Shown here piece after piece: positions 8,413 to 17,273 of a stretch of DNA of 64,000 bases (positions are counted from its first letter, which is position 1; each line of letters begins with the position of its first letter). Origin of the DNA: Qipengyuania sediminis (lineage in GTDB: Bacteria; Pseudomonadota; Alphaproteobacteria; Sphingomonadales; Sphingomonadaceae); contig NZ_CP037948.1 in NCBI RefSeq assembly GCF_004358425.1, forward strand, positions 744,001-808,000. The letters run 5' to 3'. Under the pieces are notes generated by a model, which was not told the origin of the DNA, did not search any database, and was given only the letters and a program-made list of their open reading frames with translations. The position numbers and the translations under genes are program-made.

Positions 8413-9651
8413 TTACCCCGGGGCTTCGCCGCGCAGGATGGCGTGCTTCTTCTTGCCGAGACTGAACCGTGCCTCCTCGCCGGGCTGGAGCGAGATCAGG
8501 TGAGCCGGATCGGCAATCACAGCGCCGTCGAGCCTGACAGCGCCTTCGGCAAGCTTGCGCTTCGCTTCCCCGCCCGAAGCCGCGAGACCGAGCGCGGTGA
8601 GCGCGCTGCCGATCCGTACGCCGTCCGGGCCGACCGCTAGCACCGGGAGGTCGTCACCTATACCGCCGGCAAAAGTCGCGGTGGCGGTAGCCTCTGCCGC
8701 GCGGGCGGCGTCGGCACCGCGGACGAGCGCCGTCACTTCGTTCGCGAGCACGCGCTTGGCTTCGTTGATCTCCGCCCCGTCGAGCGTTTCAAGCCGCGCG
8801 ATCTCGCCGAGCGGCAGATCGGTAAAGAGCCGCAGGAAGCGCCCGACGTCGCGATCGTCGGTGTTCCGCCAGTATTGCCAGAAGTCGTAGGCCGGCAGCT
8901 GCGCTTCGTTGAGCCACACCGCGCCCGCCGCGGTCTTGCCCATCTTCGCCCCGTCCGCGGTGGTGAGCAGGGGGGTGGTGAGGCCGTAGAGCTCCGCCCC
9001 GTCCATCCGCCGGCCGAGCTCGACCCCGTTGACGATATTGCCCCACTGATCGCTGCCGCCCATCTGCAGCCGCACGCCCATGGTCTGTGCGAGGTGCCGG
9101 TAGTCGTAACCCTGCAATATCATGTAGTTGAATTCTAGGAAGGTCATCGGTTGTTCGCGTTCGAGCCGCAGCCGGACCGAATCGAAGGTCAGCATCCGGT
9201 TGACGGTGAAGTGCGGGCCGACCTCCTGCAGCAGCTCGATATAGCCGAGCTTGCCGAGCCAGTCCTGATTGTCCACCAGCACCGCATCGGTCGGCCCGTC
9301 GCCGAAGGTCAGCAGCCGTTCGAACACCGTGCGGATGCCCGCGATGTTCGCGGCGATATCCGCATCCGTCAGCATCTTGCGGCTGGTGTCGCGCCCGGTC
9401 GGATCGCCGATGCGGGTGGTGCCGCCGCCCATCAGCACGATCGGCTTGTGCCCGGTCTGCTGCAACCGGCGCAGCAGCATGATCTGGACAAGACTGCCGA
9501 CATGCAAGGAGGGCGCGGTCGCGTCGAAGCCGATATAGCCCGAAACCACCTGCCGCGCGGCGAGGGCATCCAGCCCCGCCGCATCGGTCATCTGGTGGAC
9601 AAGCCCGCGTTCGTGCATCACGCGCAAAAGGTCGGAGCGGTAGGTGGACAT
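8413..9651 (-). CDS. tyrS: tyrosyl-tRNA synthetase
   Basis: 412 residues, class I aminoacyl-tRNA synthetase that charges tRNA-Tyr in the cytosol. The HIGH-type motif appears as PSLHVGS, the KMSKS-type loop as KMGKT, and the substrate pocket includes QGYDYRHL and GGSDQWGN. The C-terminal 65 residues ([21 protein letters not shown] and after) form an S4 RNA-binding domain. The frame stays open for about 520 bases upstream, antisense to the next gene, but the family starts at [16 protein letters not shown], so the ATG at 9651 is taken. Confidence 0.96.
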   Translation of the reverse strand: MSTYRSDLLRVMHERGLVHQMTDAAGLDALAARQVVSGYIGFDATAPSLHVGSLVQIMLLRRLQQTGHKPIVLMGGGTTRIGDPTGRDTSRKMLTDADIAANIAGIRTVFERLLTFGDGPTDAVLVDNQDWLGKLGYIELLQEVGPHFTVNRMLTFDSVRLRLEREQPMTFLEFNYMILQGYDYRHLAQTMGVRLQMGGSDQWGNIVNGVELGRRMDGAELYGLTTPLLTTADGAKMGKTAAGAVWLNEAQLPAYDFWQYWRNTDDRDVGRFLRLFTDLPLGEIARLETLDGAEINEAKRVLANEVTALVRGADAARAAEATATATFAGGIGDDLPVLAVGPDGVRIGSALTALGLAASGGEAKRKLAEGAVRLDGAVIADPAHLISLQPGEEARFSLGKKKHAILRGEAPG

Positions 9652-9681
9652 GGGGCGGGGAGCTAGCATGGGGGGAACGGG

Positions 9682-10218
9682 GTGCAAACGCACGATTTGA
9701 AGCCGCATCCCGCCTTCCAGCCGGGCAAGGTGACGGGGGTCAGCGTCCGCTGGAGCGAGCTTCCCGATGGCCGGCTGATGCTGCGCTACCGGGTCGATGG
9801 CGCAAGCGCGCTGGTGGTGCCGCCCTTCAAGGGGCATGGCCAGGCCGATGAGCTGTGGAAAACCACCTGCTTCGAGCTGTTCCTCTACGATGGCGGCGGC
9901 CGCTACCGCGAGCTCAATTTCTCGCCGAGCGGCCAATGGGCACTCTACGGCTTCGCTGGCTATCGCAACCGCGATGGCGAAATGACCCTGCGCGACCTCC
10001 CCGAGATCAAGCACGAGCGAGGTGACAGCGTTTTCGTGCAGACCGTCTTCATCGACGCGGCGATCCTCCTTGGCGCGGGGCGGGCGGCGCTCGCCGCAGT
10101 GATCGAGGAGGAGGGCGGGCGCCCGTCCTACTGGGCGCTCGCGCACAATGGCCTGAAGCCCGACTTCCACGATCCGTTCGGCTTTCGCGTGCCGCTGGGG
10201 CAGGGGGGCGAGGGTTGA
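9682..10218 (+). CDS. DOMON-like domain protein
   Basis: 178 residues with a GTG start. The pattern of beta strands, [34 protein letters not shown] and later [19 protein letters not shown], matches the bacterial DOMON-like family, a beta-sandwich group that can bind haem or sugars. No signal peptide is evident, so it is probably cytosolic. Its stop overlaps the TTG start of the DUF1343/NamZ gene (TTGA), so the two are translationally coupled and likely act on the same material; this is inferred from coupling alone. Confidence 0.75.
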   Translation: MQTHDLKPHPAFQPGKVTGVSVRWSELPDGRLMLRYRVDGASALVVPPFKGHGQADELWKTTCFELFLYDGGGRYRELNFSPSGQWALYGFAGYRNRDGEMTLRDLPEIKHERGDSVFVQTVFIDAAILLGAGRAALAAVIEEEGGRPSYWALAHNGLKPDFHDPFGFRVPLGQGGEG

Positions 10219-11414
10219 AGTTCGGCATCGACCGCCTGCTGGCGGAGCCAGAGCTACGCCGCCCGCTCGAGGGCAAGCGCGTGGCGCTGATCGCGCACCC
10301 CGCGTCGGTGACGGCGGACCTTACGCACAGCCTCGATGCGCTGATCGCGGCGGGGGTGAATGTCACCAGCGCCTTCGGCCCGCAGCATGGGCTGAAGGGC
10401 GACAAGCAGGACAATATGGTGGAGACGGCGGACGAGACCGATCCGACCTACGGCATCCCGGTCTTCAGCCTCTATGGCGAGGTGCGCCGCCCCACCGGGC
10501 AAATGATGTCGAGCGCAGATGTCTTTCTGTTCGACCTCCAGGATTTGGGTTGCCGCATCTACACCTTTGTCACCACGCTGCTCTATCTGCTCGAGGAGGC
10601 GGCGAAGCACGGCAAGAGCGTATGGGTGCTCGACCGGCCCAACCCGGCGGGCCGCCCGGTGGAGGGCACGCTGCTGATAAGGGGCCAGGAAAGCTTCGTC
10701 GGCGCCGCACCCATGCCGATGCGGCATGGGCTGACCATGGGCGAGATGGGGCACTGGTTCGTCCGCCATTCCGGCCTCGACGTCGATTACCGAGTGATCG
10801 CGATGGAGGGCTGGCAAACCGACGCCGCCCCGGGCTTCGGCTGGCCGGCGAGCCGTATCTGGATCAATCCAAGCCCAAACGCGGCGAATGTAAACATGGC
10901 GCGCGCCTATGCCGGCACGGTGATGCTGGAAGGCGCGACCCTGAGCGAAGGGCGGGGCACGACCCGCCCGCTCGAGGTGCTGTTCGGCGCGCCCGATGTC
11001 GATGCGAAAGCGGTGCTTGCCGAAATGCGCCGTCTCGCGCAGCAATGGGTCGCGGGTTGCGGTTTGCGCGAGGTCTGGTTCACGCCGACCTTCCACAAGC
11101 ACGCCGGCGCGCTCTGCAACGGGCTGATGATCCATGCGGAGGGGCGCTTCTACGACCACGCCGCCTTCCGCCCCTGGCGGCTGCAGGCGCTTGCCTTCAA
11201 AGCGATCCGGAGGCTCTATCCGGACTATCCGATCTGGCGCGACTTTCCCTACGAATACGAGTTCGAGCGCCTGGCGATCGATGTCATCAATGGCGGGCCA
11301 GCCCTGCGCGAATGGGTGGACGACGCGGCGGCGGCACCGGGCGATCTCGAGCGGGTCGCTGCGGCGGACGAAGCCGCTTGGCGCGAACAGGTACGAAACC
11401 TCTTGATCTATTGA
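10215..11414 (+). CDS. DUF1343 / NamZ-type exo-beta-N-acetylmuramidase-like protein
   Basis: 399 residues. Strong DUF1343 motifs are present: [32 protein letters not shown], and [13 protein letters not shown]. The characterised family member NamZ of Bacillus subtilis removes terminal MurNAc from peptidoglycan fragments. There is no clear signal peptide: the protein starts [16 protein letters not shown], unlike secreted NamZ, so it may act on imported fragments in the cytosol, or the start is misplaced. The TTG start overlaps the DOMON-like gene, and an MFS gene follows 57 bases later. A wall-recycling role is inference from family. Confidence 0.82.
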   Translation: MKFGIDRLLAEPELRRPLEGKRVALIAHPASVTADLTHSLDALIAAGVNVTSAFGPQHGLKGDKQDNMVETADETDPTYGIPVFSLYGEVRRPTGQMMSSADVFLFDLQDLGCRIYTFVTTLLYLLEEAAKHGKSVWVLDRPNPAGRPVEGTLLIRGQESFVGAAPMPMRHGLTMGEMGHWFVRHSGLDVDYRVIAMEGWQTDAAPGFGWPASRIWINPSPNAANVNMARAYAGTVMLEGATLSEGRGTTRPLEVLFGAPDVDAKAVLAEMRRLAQQWVAGCGLREVWFTPTFHKHAGALCNGLMIHAEGRFYDHAAFRPWRLQALAFKAIRRLYPDYPIWRDFPYEYEFERLAIDVINGGPALREWVDDAAAAPGDLERVAAADEAAWREQVRNLLIY

Positions 11415-11471
11415 CGCTTCGCGCCGACCCTTGCCCAGCGACGCCAATAAGGCGCGTGGGGGAGGGCAGGA

Positions 11472-12755
11472 ATGTCGACGGCACCGGGTGAGGCCAGGGC
11501 TAGCGGTGTCCGGCTGACGCTGTGGATCCTCCTTATCGTCTATATCTTCAATTTTATCGACCGGCAGATCGTCAATATCCTTGCCGAACCGATCGCCCGC
11601 GAACTCAGGCTTTCCGACACGCAGATCGGGCTGCTCACGGGCCTCGCCTTCGCGCTGTTCTACACGGCGCTCGGTCTGCCGATTGCGCGCTATGCCGACC
11701 GTCCCACCACCAACCGGCCGCGGCTGATCGCGATCGCGCTGACCACCTGGTCGGCGATGACTGCGCTCTGCGGCCTGGCGCAGACCTATTGGCAGCTTCT
11801 CCTCGCGCGCATCGGGGTGGGGGTGGGGGAGGCGGGCTGCACCCCGCCCGCACATTCGCTGATCAGCGATCTGGTAACGCCGGAAAAGCGCTCCTCCGCG
11901 CTCGCCTTTTATGCGCTCGGCATCCCCATCGGCACGCTGCTCGGCATGCTGATCGGCGGGGTGCTCGCCGACCTCGTCGGCTGGCGCAAGGCCTTCCTGG
12001 TGGTCGGGCTGCCGGGCGTCTTCATGGCGCTGATCGTCGTGTGGCTGCTCAAGGAGCCGCGCCGTGCCGCGAGCTTCCGGCAGGCGACCGCCGCCGCGCC
12101 GCAGACTTCGACGTTCGCCGCAATGCGGGGCTTGACGCGCTCGCCAGCTTTCGTGCTGCTGGTGATCGCGGGTTCGGCGGCCGCCTTCCTCGCCTATGGC
12201 AAGACGACCTGGACCACGATCTTCTTCCAGCGCACGCATGGCCTCACGCCGGGGGAGGTCGGCTTCTGGTTCGGCATCGTCAACGGTGCGGCGGGGATTG
12301 CTGGGACGGTGCTTGGGGGTTGGCTCGCCGATCGCTATGGCGCGAAGAACCGCCGCCATGTGCTGACCGCGCCCGCGATCGGCATGGCGGTCGCCGCTCC
12401 GATCGCCTTCCTCGCCTATCAGGCGGGAACCTGGCAGGTTGCGCTGGCGCTGCTCGCGCTGCCGACGCTGCTCAACTCGCTCTACTACGGCCCGACCTAT
12501 TCGGCGGCGCAGGGGCTGGTGCCGCTGCGCACGCGCGCGGTCGCCTCGGCCACAGTGCTGTTCTTCCAGAACCTCATCGGGCTTGGTTTGGGGCCGCTGT
12601 TCTTCGGGATGCTGTCGGACGCGCTCCAGCCGGCCTATGGCGAGGACAGCGTGCGCTGCGTGCTATACGGGGCGGCGTTCCTGGGGCTGGTCCCGGCGTT
12701 CTTCTTCTGGCGCTGCAGCCTGCGCCTGAACGCGGAACTGGACAAGAAGGACTAG
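11472..12755 (+). CDS. MFS transporter, spinster-like
   Basis: 427 residues with about twelve membrane helices. The opening LWILLIVYIFNFIDRQIVNILAEPIARELRLSD pattern, with an Asp-Arg in helix 1, and the GLPIARYADRP loop place it in the spinster-like MFS subgroup that is numerous in sphingomonads. The substrate is not known. The ATG at 11472 is preceded by GGAGGGCAGGA, a strong ribosome-binding site. It follows the NamZ-type gene in the same direction, so transport of muropeptide-derived sugars is conceivable. Its stop overlaps the convergent gene by four bases. Confidence 0.85.
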   Translation: MSTAPGEARASGVRLTLWILLIVYIFNFIDRQIVNILAEPIARELRLSDTQIGLLTGLAFALFYTALGLPIARYADRPTTNRPRLIAIALTTWSAMTALCGLAQTYWQLLLARIGVGVGEAGCTPPAHSLISDLVTPEKRSSALAFYALGIPIGTLLGMLIGGVLADLVGWRKAFLVVGLPGVFMALIVVWLLKEPRRAASFRQATAAAPQTSTFAAMRGLTRSPAFVLLVIAGSAAAFLAYGKTTWTTIFFQRTHGLTPGEVGFWFGIVNGAAGIAGTVLGGWLADRYGAKNRRHVLTAPAIGMAVAAPIAFLAYQAGTWQVALALLALPTLLNSLYYGPTYSAAQGLVPLRTRAVASATVLFFQNLIGLGLGPLFFGMLSDALQPAYGEDSVRCVLYGAAFLGLVPAFFFWRCSLRLNAELDKKD

Positions 12756-13105
12756 CGCGCCGGCATGATCCTCGGCGGGCCGGCCTTCGGGCTTTGCCTG
12801 ATGTCCGAAGGATCGCCGGTCATGACCAGCACGTCGCACCCATCGACCCGAGTGGCGACCGCGTGGAACATCAGCGGCTTGTCGGGATCGGCAGTTTCGC
12901 GCTCGATTTTCGGCCGTCCCGCCTCGGCGCGCGCATGTTCGATGCGGTCACGGCACGCCTGTTCGCGCGCCGCCGCTTCGACATCGGGCCAGGCCTTCGC
13001 GGGGGCGCGGTAGTTCTGCTGGTCGAGCGGGGCGGGGGGCGGGGCGGTGCCCAGGGCCAGCAGGGCCAGGGCGGAGAGGGCAAGCGTCTGCGTCATAGTG
13101 ATCAT
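12752..13105 (-). CDS. hypothetical secreted protein
   Basis: 117 residues of unknown function. The N terminus (MITMTQTLALSALALLALGTA) is a signal peptide followed by a proline-rich linker. The mature part carries two cysteines, in REQACRDRIEH and VDGCDVLVM, that could form a disulfide in the periplasm. The ATG at 13105 overlaps the stop of the upstream VWA gene (ATGA), so it is coupled to the CoxE-type protein. No catalytic motif was recognised. Confidence 0.65.
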   Translation of the reverse strand: MITMTQTLALSALALLALGTAPPPAPLDQQNYRAPAKAWPDVEAAAREQACRDRIEHARAEAGRPKIERETADPDKPLMFHAVATRVDGCDVLVMTGDPSDIRQSPKAGPPRIMPAR

Positions 13106-14283
13106 CCCTGCTTGCGGCTCAGCTCGCGCATCGCCTCGTCGAGGCCGTCGAGCGTCAGCGGATACATGCGGCCGTTGACCAGGCTCTTCAACATCTGCGT
13201 CGATTGCGAATAGCCCCACTGCTTCTCCGGCACCGGGTTCAGCCAGACGGTCGCGGGGTAGGTGTTCGCTACCCGCTGCATCCACACCGCGCCGGGCTCC
13301 TCGTTCATGTGCTCCACGCTGCCGCCGGGGTGCGTGATCTCGTAGGGGCTCATCGCCGCATCGCCGACGAAGACCACCTTGTAGTCATGACCGTATCTGT
13401 GGAGCACGTCCCAGGTCCTCGTCCGCTCCTGCCAGCGCCTGCGGTTGTCCTTCCACACGCCTTCGTAGAGGCAATTGTGGAAGTAGAAGAACTCGAGGTT
13501 TTTGAACTCGCTGGTCGCAGCGCTGAACAGCTCCTCCACCAGCTTGATGAAGGGATCCATCGACCCGCCGACGTCCAGAAATAGCAGCAGCTTCACCGCA
13601 TTGTGCCGCTCGGGCCGCATATGGATGTCGAGCCAGCCCTGCCGCGCGGTGCCCGCGATCGTCGCGTCGAGATCGAGTTCGTCCGCCGCGCCTTCGCGCG
13701 CAAAGCGGCGCAGGCGGCGGAGCGCCATCTTGATGTTGCGGGTGCCGAGCTCTTTCGTGTTGTCGAGGTTCTTGAACTCGCGCTTGTCCCAGACCTTGAC
13801 CGCGCGCTTGTGCCGGCTTTCGCCCCCGATCCGCACGCCTTCGGGGTTGTAACCGCTGTTGCCGAAGGGGCTCGTGCCGCCGGTGCCGATCCACTTGTTG
13901 CCGCCCTGGTGGCGCTTCTCCTGCTCCTCCAGCCGCTTCTTCAGCGTCTCCATGATCTCGTCCCACGAGCCCAGGGACTTGATCGCCTCCATCTCCTCCG
14001 GGGTCAGGAACTTCTCGGCCACCGCTTTCAGCCAGTCCTCCGGCACATCGACCGGGTTCTGGCCGTAATCGCTCATGATCCCCTTGAAGACCTTGGCGAA
14101 GACCTGATCGAAGCGGTCGAGCAGCCCCTCGTCCTTCACGAAGGTCGCGCGGCTGAGGTAGTAGAAGGCTTCGGGCGTCGCCTCGATCACGTCCCGATCG
14201 AGCGCTTCGAGCAGCACAAGATGCTCCTTGAAGCTGGCGGGGATGCCCGCGCTGCGCAGCTCGTCGACGAAGTTGAAGAACAT
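13102..14283 (-). CDS. VWA domain protein, CoxE-like
   Basis: 393 residues. The C-terminal half is a CoxE-type von Willebrand A domain: VKLLLFLDVGGSMDPFIKLVEE, a metal-ion adhesion site in which the first serine of DxSxS is replaced by glycine, then VVFVGDAAMSPYEI. The N-terminal helical part (MFFNFVDELRSAGIP) is typical of this family. CoxE-like proteins work with MoxR-type AAA ATPases in assembling or activating enzymes. The matching moxR gene lies 2.1 kb upstream on the same strand, separated by an opposite-strand insertion. The ATG at 14283 is preferred over an extension with no family match. Confidence 0.85.
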   Translation of the reverse strand: MFFNFVDELRSAGIPASFKEHLVLLEALDRDVIEATPEAFYYLSRATFVKDEGLLDRFDQVFAKVFKGIMSDYGQNPVDVPEDWLKAVAEKFLTPEEMEAIKSLGSWDEIMETLKKRLEEQEKRHQGGNKWIGTGGTSPFGNSGYNPEGVRIGGESRHKRAVKVWDKREFKNLDNTKELGTRNIKMALRRLRRFAREGAADELDLDATIAGTARQGWLDIHMRPERHNAVKLLLFLDVGGSMDPFIKLVEELFSAATSEFKNLEFFYFHNCLYEGVWKDNRRRWQERTRTWDVLHRYGHDYKVVFVGDAAMSPYEITHPGGSVEHMNEEPGAVWMQRVANTYPATVWLNPVPEKQWGYSQSTQMLKSLVNGRMYPLTLDGLDEAMRELSRKQG

Positions 14284-14395
14284 GAGTGCCAGCCTAGCGC
14301 CCGCCGCGACCAATCGCCAGCGCGGCTTGAGGTTAGGCTTTCTTTACCATGGCGCGGCTACAGGGCGGGAAACCCCGCCATAGGACGTGCCGACG

Positions 14396-15796
14396 ATGGA
14401 AGTGCTGCCAGTCGATGCCACGGGCGCCAGCGCGCTCGACCGCATTCCCGAAGCCTGCGGCAAGGTCACCGTCGGCTGTTCGGACGTGGCGGGCATCGTT
14501 CAGGCGGTGATCGACACCAGCGGCGTGCTGCGCGCCGAACATATCGAGCTGCAGGGCACCGTCCACGAGCTCGAGAAAGATCAGCTCAAGGTCGCGGAGG
14601 CGAGCGAGGAAGCGCGGCTGCTCTCCGCGCGTGCCATCGACCGACTTGGGCAGGGGACCGCGCAGATCCAGTCCTCGCTTGCGCAAATCACGCAACTGCT
14701 CGACCTCGTCGGAACGCTCGCGACCCATGTCACGGGCTTCGCCGCCGCGATGGAGCAGGTTCGTCGCTGTTCGAAGGACATCGAACAGATTGCCGAGACC
14801 ACCAATATCCTCGCCTTGAACGCCACCATCGAAGCGATGCGCGCGGGCGATGCCGGCCGCACATTCGCAGTGGTCGCGAACGAGGTGAAGGGGCTGGCCG
14901 GCGAGACCCGCCAGGCCACAAACGAGATCGCGGCGGTGATCGGCACGCTCGGCGCCGAGGCCGCGAGCGTTATCGAGCGCATCGAGGCGGGCGCTTCGGC
15001 GAGCAATCAGGCGAAGACCTCGGTCGCCAGCATCGAGGCGACGATGAGCGGTGTTTCCGACCTTGTCGGCGAGGTCGATGCGCAGAACTTCACCATCGCC
15101 CAGGCGACCAGCATGATGACCGGCAACGTCGCCCGCGTGCAGGAGGTGATCGAAAGTTTCGACAAGGCGGCCGCCGACAACGAGGCGAAGCTGGAAGTCG
15201 CGCATTCGCGGATCGAGGACCTGGAGCTTACCGCCAGCGATATGTTCGACCGGCTCGTCCACGCCGGCCTGTCGCCGCAGGACAGCATGATGGTCGAGCT
15301 TGCCCAGCGGCATGCGGCCGAGGTCGCGCGCATGACGGAAGAGGCCATTCGCAAAGGGGACCTGACCGAGGCGCAGGTGTTCGACCAGGCCTATCGTCTC
15401 ATCGAAGGCTCCAATCCGCAGCGTTTCCGCACCGGGCTTACCGACTGGGCCCACGCCAACTGGCGCTACAAGCTGGATGAGGTCGCGGGCAGCGATCCGC
15501 GGGTGATGGCGGCGGCTTGCACCGACCTGCAGGGTTATCTCCCCACCCACCTCACCAAGCATTCGCGCCCGCCGACCGGCGATGTCGCGCACGATACCCA
15601 ATTCTGCCGCAACGGGCGGATCATGTTCTACCCGATCGACCAGCGCGCCAAGAAGAGCCATGCCGATTACATGATGGCAGTCTATCGCCAGGAAGGCGAC
15701 GGCAAGACCTACCGCGTGGTGCGCAACGTCTATGTCCCGCTCATCATCAACGGCCGCCGCTGGGGCGATTTCGAGGTTGCCTACAGCTTCGGGTGA
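14396..15796 (+). CDS. soluble methyl-accepting chemotaxis-type protein with C-terminal sensor region
   Basis: 466 residues without membrane segments. The signalling hairpin is at residues 125-180, including [19 protein letters not shown] and [16 protein letters not shown], the universal chemoreceptor tip, flanked by coiled coil. After residue about 300 comes a globular region ending [17 protein letters not shown] and [16 protein letters not shown], which resembles the last strands of a Cache/PAS-like sensor. The sensor would thus be C-terminal to the signalling part, opposite to classical receptors. No che genes are near. It lies on the plus strand between the two parts of a minus-strand moxR/CoxE operon. 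Confidence 0.8.
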   Translation: MEVLPVDATGASALDRIPEACGKVTVGCSDVAGIVQAVIDTSGVLRAEHIELQGTVHELEKDQLKVAEASEEARLLSARAIDRLGQGTAQIQSSLAQITQLLDLVGTLATHVTGFAAAMEQVRRCSKDIEQIAETTNILALNATIEAMRAGDAGRTFAVVANEVKGLAGETRQATNEIAAVIGTLGAEAASVIERIEAGASASNQAKTSVASIEATMSGVSDLVGEVDAQNFTIAQATSMMTGNVARVQEVIESFDKAAADNEAKLEVAHSRIEDLELTASDMFDRLVHAGLSPQDSMMVELAQRHAAEVARMTEEAIRKGDLTEAQVFDQAYRLIEGSNPQRFRTGLTDWAHANWRYKLDEVAGSDPRVMAAACTDLQGYLPTHLTKHSRPPTGDVAHDTQFCRNGRIMFYPIDQRAKKSHADYMMAVYRQEGDGKTYRVVRNVYVPLIINGRRWGDFEVAYSFG

Positions 15797-15825
15797 GATT
15801 GTGCGCGCCAGGATGCGCAAATAAG

Positions 15826-16088
15826 ATGCGCATGAAGGCGACAGGTATGAACGCACCCCGCCGCAACCGCTGAGGCAGGCCACCAACGCTTCGCTCGACC
15901 AGGACCTGGCTGCCGCCGCGCGCGATCTCCACATCAACGTCTCACGCGCATGCGAGCGGGGCCTGGCGAACGAGATCAAGGCGACACGCGAAGCGCGTTG
16001 GCGGGAGGAAAACGCGGAGGCCATTCATGCCTGGAACGACTAGGTTGCAGAGCACGGTTTGCCGCTGGCCAAGTATCGCCAGTTCTAG
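15826..16088 (+). pseudogene. ccdA-like antitoxin remnant
   Basis: A decayed type II antitoxin of the CcdA family. A short start MNAPRRNR is followed in another frame by ATNASLDQDLAAAARDLHIN, VSRACERGLANEIKATREAR and WREENAEAIHAWND. It then meets a TAG at 16041-16043 and resumes with VAEHGLPLAKYRQF and a TAG at 16086. The ending GLPLAKYRQF is highly typical of chromosomal CcdA. Thus one frame break near 15871 and one in-frame stop inactivate it. The final TAG overlaps the GTG of the toxin remnant, the normal ccdA-ccdB arrangement. Confidence 0.75.
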
Positions 16089-16386
16089 TGCCTCAGTACG
16101 GTGTACACCGCTTGAGCGACGGCTCGAAGCTGGTGGTGAATTGCCAACCCGATCTGCTCAATGATCCGAAGACCCGCTTTGCGGTCCCGCTCTTTCCAGC
16201 GGATCGCACGCCCGCTCGCTTCGGCAGGTTCAACCCCGCTATCGTATGCGCCGGAATGACTTACACGTTCGCTCCGCACGGTGCGCGACTGTAAAACTGG
16301 ACGAGCTGGAGCCGGCGATCGGTTCTCTCGCCGAGCGCGACCTTACGATCGGCAACGCGCTCGTTATGCCGATCTCGGGCTTCTGA
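16088..16386 (+). pseudogene. ccdB-like toxin remnant (frameshifted)
   Basis: A CcdB-family gyrase-poison remnant. The GTG at 16088 opens PQYGVHRLSDGSKLVVNCQP, then TRFAVPLFPAD and FNPAIVCAGMTYTFAPH, as in CcdB. The frame stops at 16292-16294. The expected C terminus continues one frame over, KLDELEPAIGSLAERDLTIG and NALVMPISGF, ending at 16386. A single base lost near 16280 explains it. Because the C-terminal residues are needed for gyrase poisoning in CcdB, the product is probably inactive. It lies seven bases from the convergent moxR stop. Confidence 0.75.
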
Positions 16387-16392
16387 CCGCTC

Positions 16393-17241
16393 TCAGCTCT
16401 GCCGGCGGGCCATGAAGGCGAGGCGTTCGAAGAGCATCACGTCCTGTTCGTTCTTGAGCAGCGCGCCGTGCAAGGGGGGTATCGCGCTGTGGGGGCTGCG
16501 GTCCTGCAGCACCTCGAGCGGCATGTCCTCGTTCAAGAGCAGCTTCAGCCAGTCGAGCAGCTCGCTTGTCGAAGGCTTCTTCTTGAGGCCCGGCACCTCG
16601 CGGATCTCGTAGAAGACGTCCATCGCCTTCTTCACCAGCATCTTCTGGATGCCGGGGAAGTGCACGTCGATGATCGCCTGCATGGTCTCCCGATCGGGAA
16701 ACTTGATGTAGTGGAAGAAACAGCGGCGCAGGAAGGCGTCGGGCAGCTCCTTCTCGTTGTTGCTGGTTATGATCACGATCGGCCGCTCGCGCGCCTCGAT
16801 GGTCTCCTGCGTCTCATAGACGTCGAAGCGCATCCGATCGAGTTCCTGGAGCAGGTCGTTGGGAAACTCGATATCCGCCTTGTCGATCTCGTCGATCAGA
16901 AGCACCGGCAGCTCGGGCGCGGTGAAGGCCTCCCACAGCTTGCCGCGCTTGATGTAATTGCGGATGTCGTGGACGCGCTCTTCGCCCAGCTGGCCATCGC
17001 GAAGCCGCGCCACGGCGTCGTATTCGTAGAGACCCTGATGCGCCTTGGTGGTTGACTTGACGTTCCATTCGATCAGCGGCGCGCCCATGGCTTTGGCGAC
17101 CTCGGCGGCGAGCACGGTCTTGCCCGTACCCGGCTCTCCCTTCACCAGCAACGGGCGACGCAGCGTGACCGCGGCATTGACCGCGACCTTGAGGTCCTCG
17201 GTCGCGACGTAATTGCTGGTGCCTTCGAAGCGTTCGGTCAT
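16393..17241 (-). CDS. MoxR family AAA ATPase
   Basis: 282 residues. Walker A is GEPGTGKT near residue 36 and Walker B is LLIDEIDKADIEFPNDLL, with sensor 1 in VIITSNNEKELPDAFLRRC. These are MoxR-type AAA+ ATPases, which act as chaperone-like partners of VWA proteins and remodel or activate target enzymes. The cognate CoxE-like VWA gene is 2.1 kb downstream on the same strand but is separated by a plus-strand chemoreceptor gene and ccdAB remnants. The ATG at 17241 gives the family N terminus (MTERFEGTSNYV). Confidence 0.92.
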   Translation of the reverse strand: MTERFEGTSNYVATEDLKVAVNAAVTLRRPLLVKGEPGTGKTVLAAEVAKAMGAPLIEWNVKSTTKAHQGLYEYDAVARLRDGQLGEERVHDIRNYIKRGKLWEAFTAPELPVLLIDEIDKADIEFPNDLLQELDRMRFDVYETQETIEARERPIVIITSNNEKELPDAFLRRCFFHYIKFPDRETMQAIIDVHFPGIQKMLVKKAMDVFYEIREVPGLKKKPSTSELLDWLKLLLNEDMPLEVLQDRSPHSAIPPLHGALLKNEQDVMLFERLAFMARRQS

Positions 17242-17273
17242 CGGTCGTCCTGCGAGTTGCGTTCCGCAACGGG

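Noticed and set aside
10254..12359. Minus-strand open frame of about 700 codons
   Set aside because: Antisense to the NamZ-type and MFS genes, which carry clear motifs; composition is arginine- and aspartate-rich without domains.
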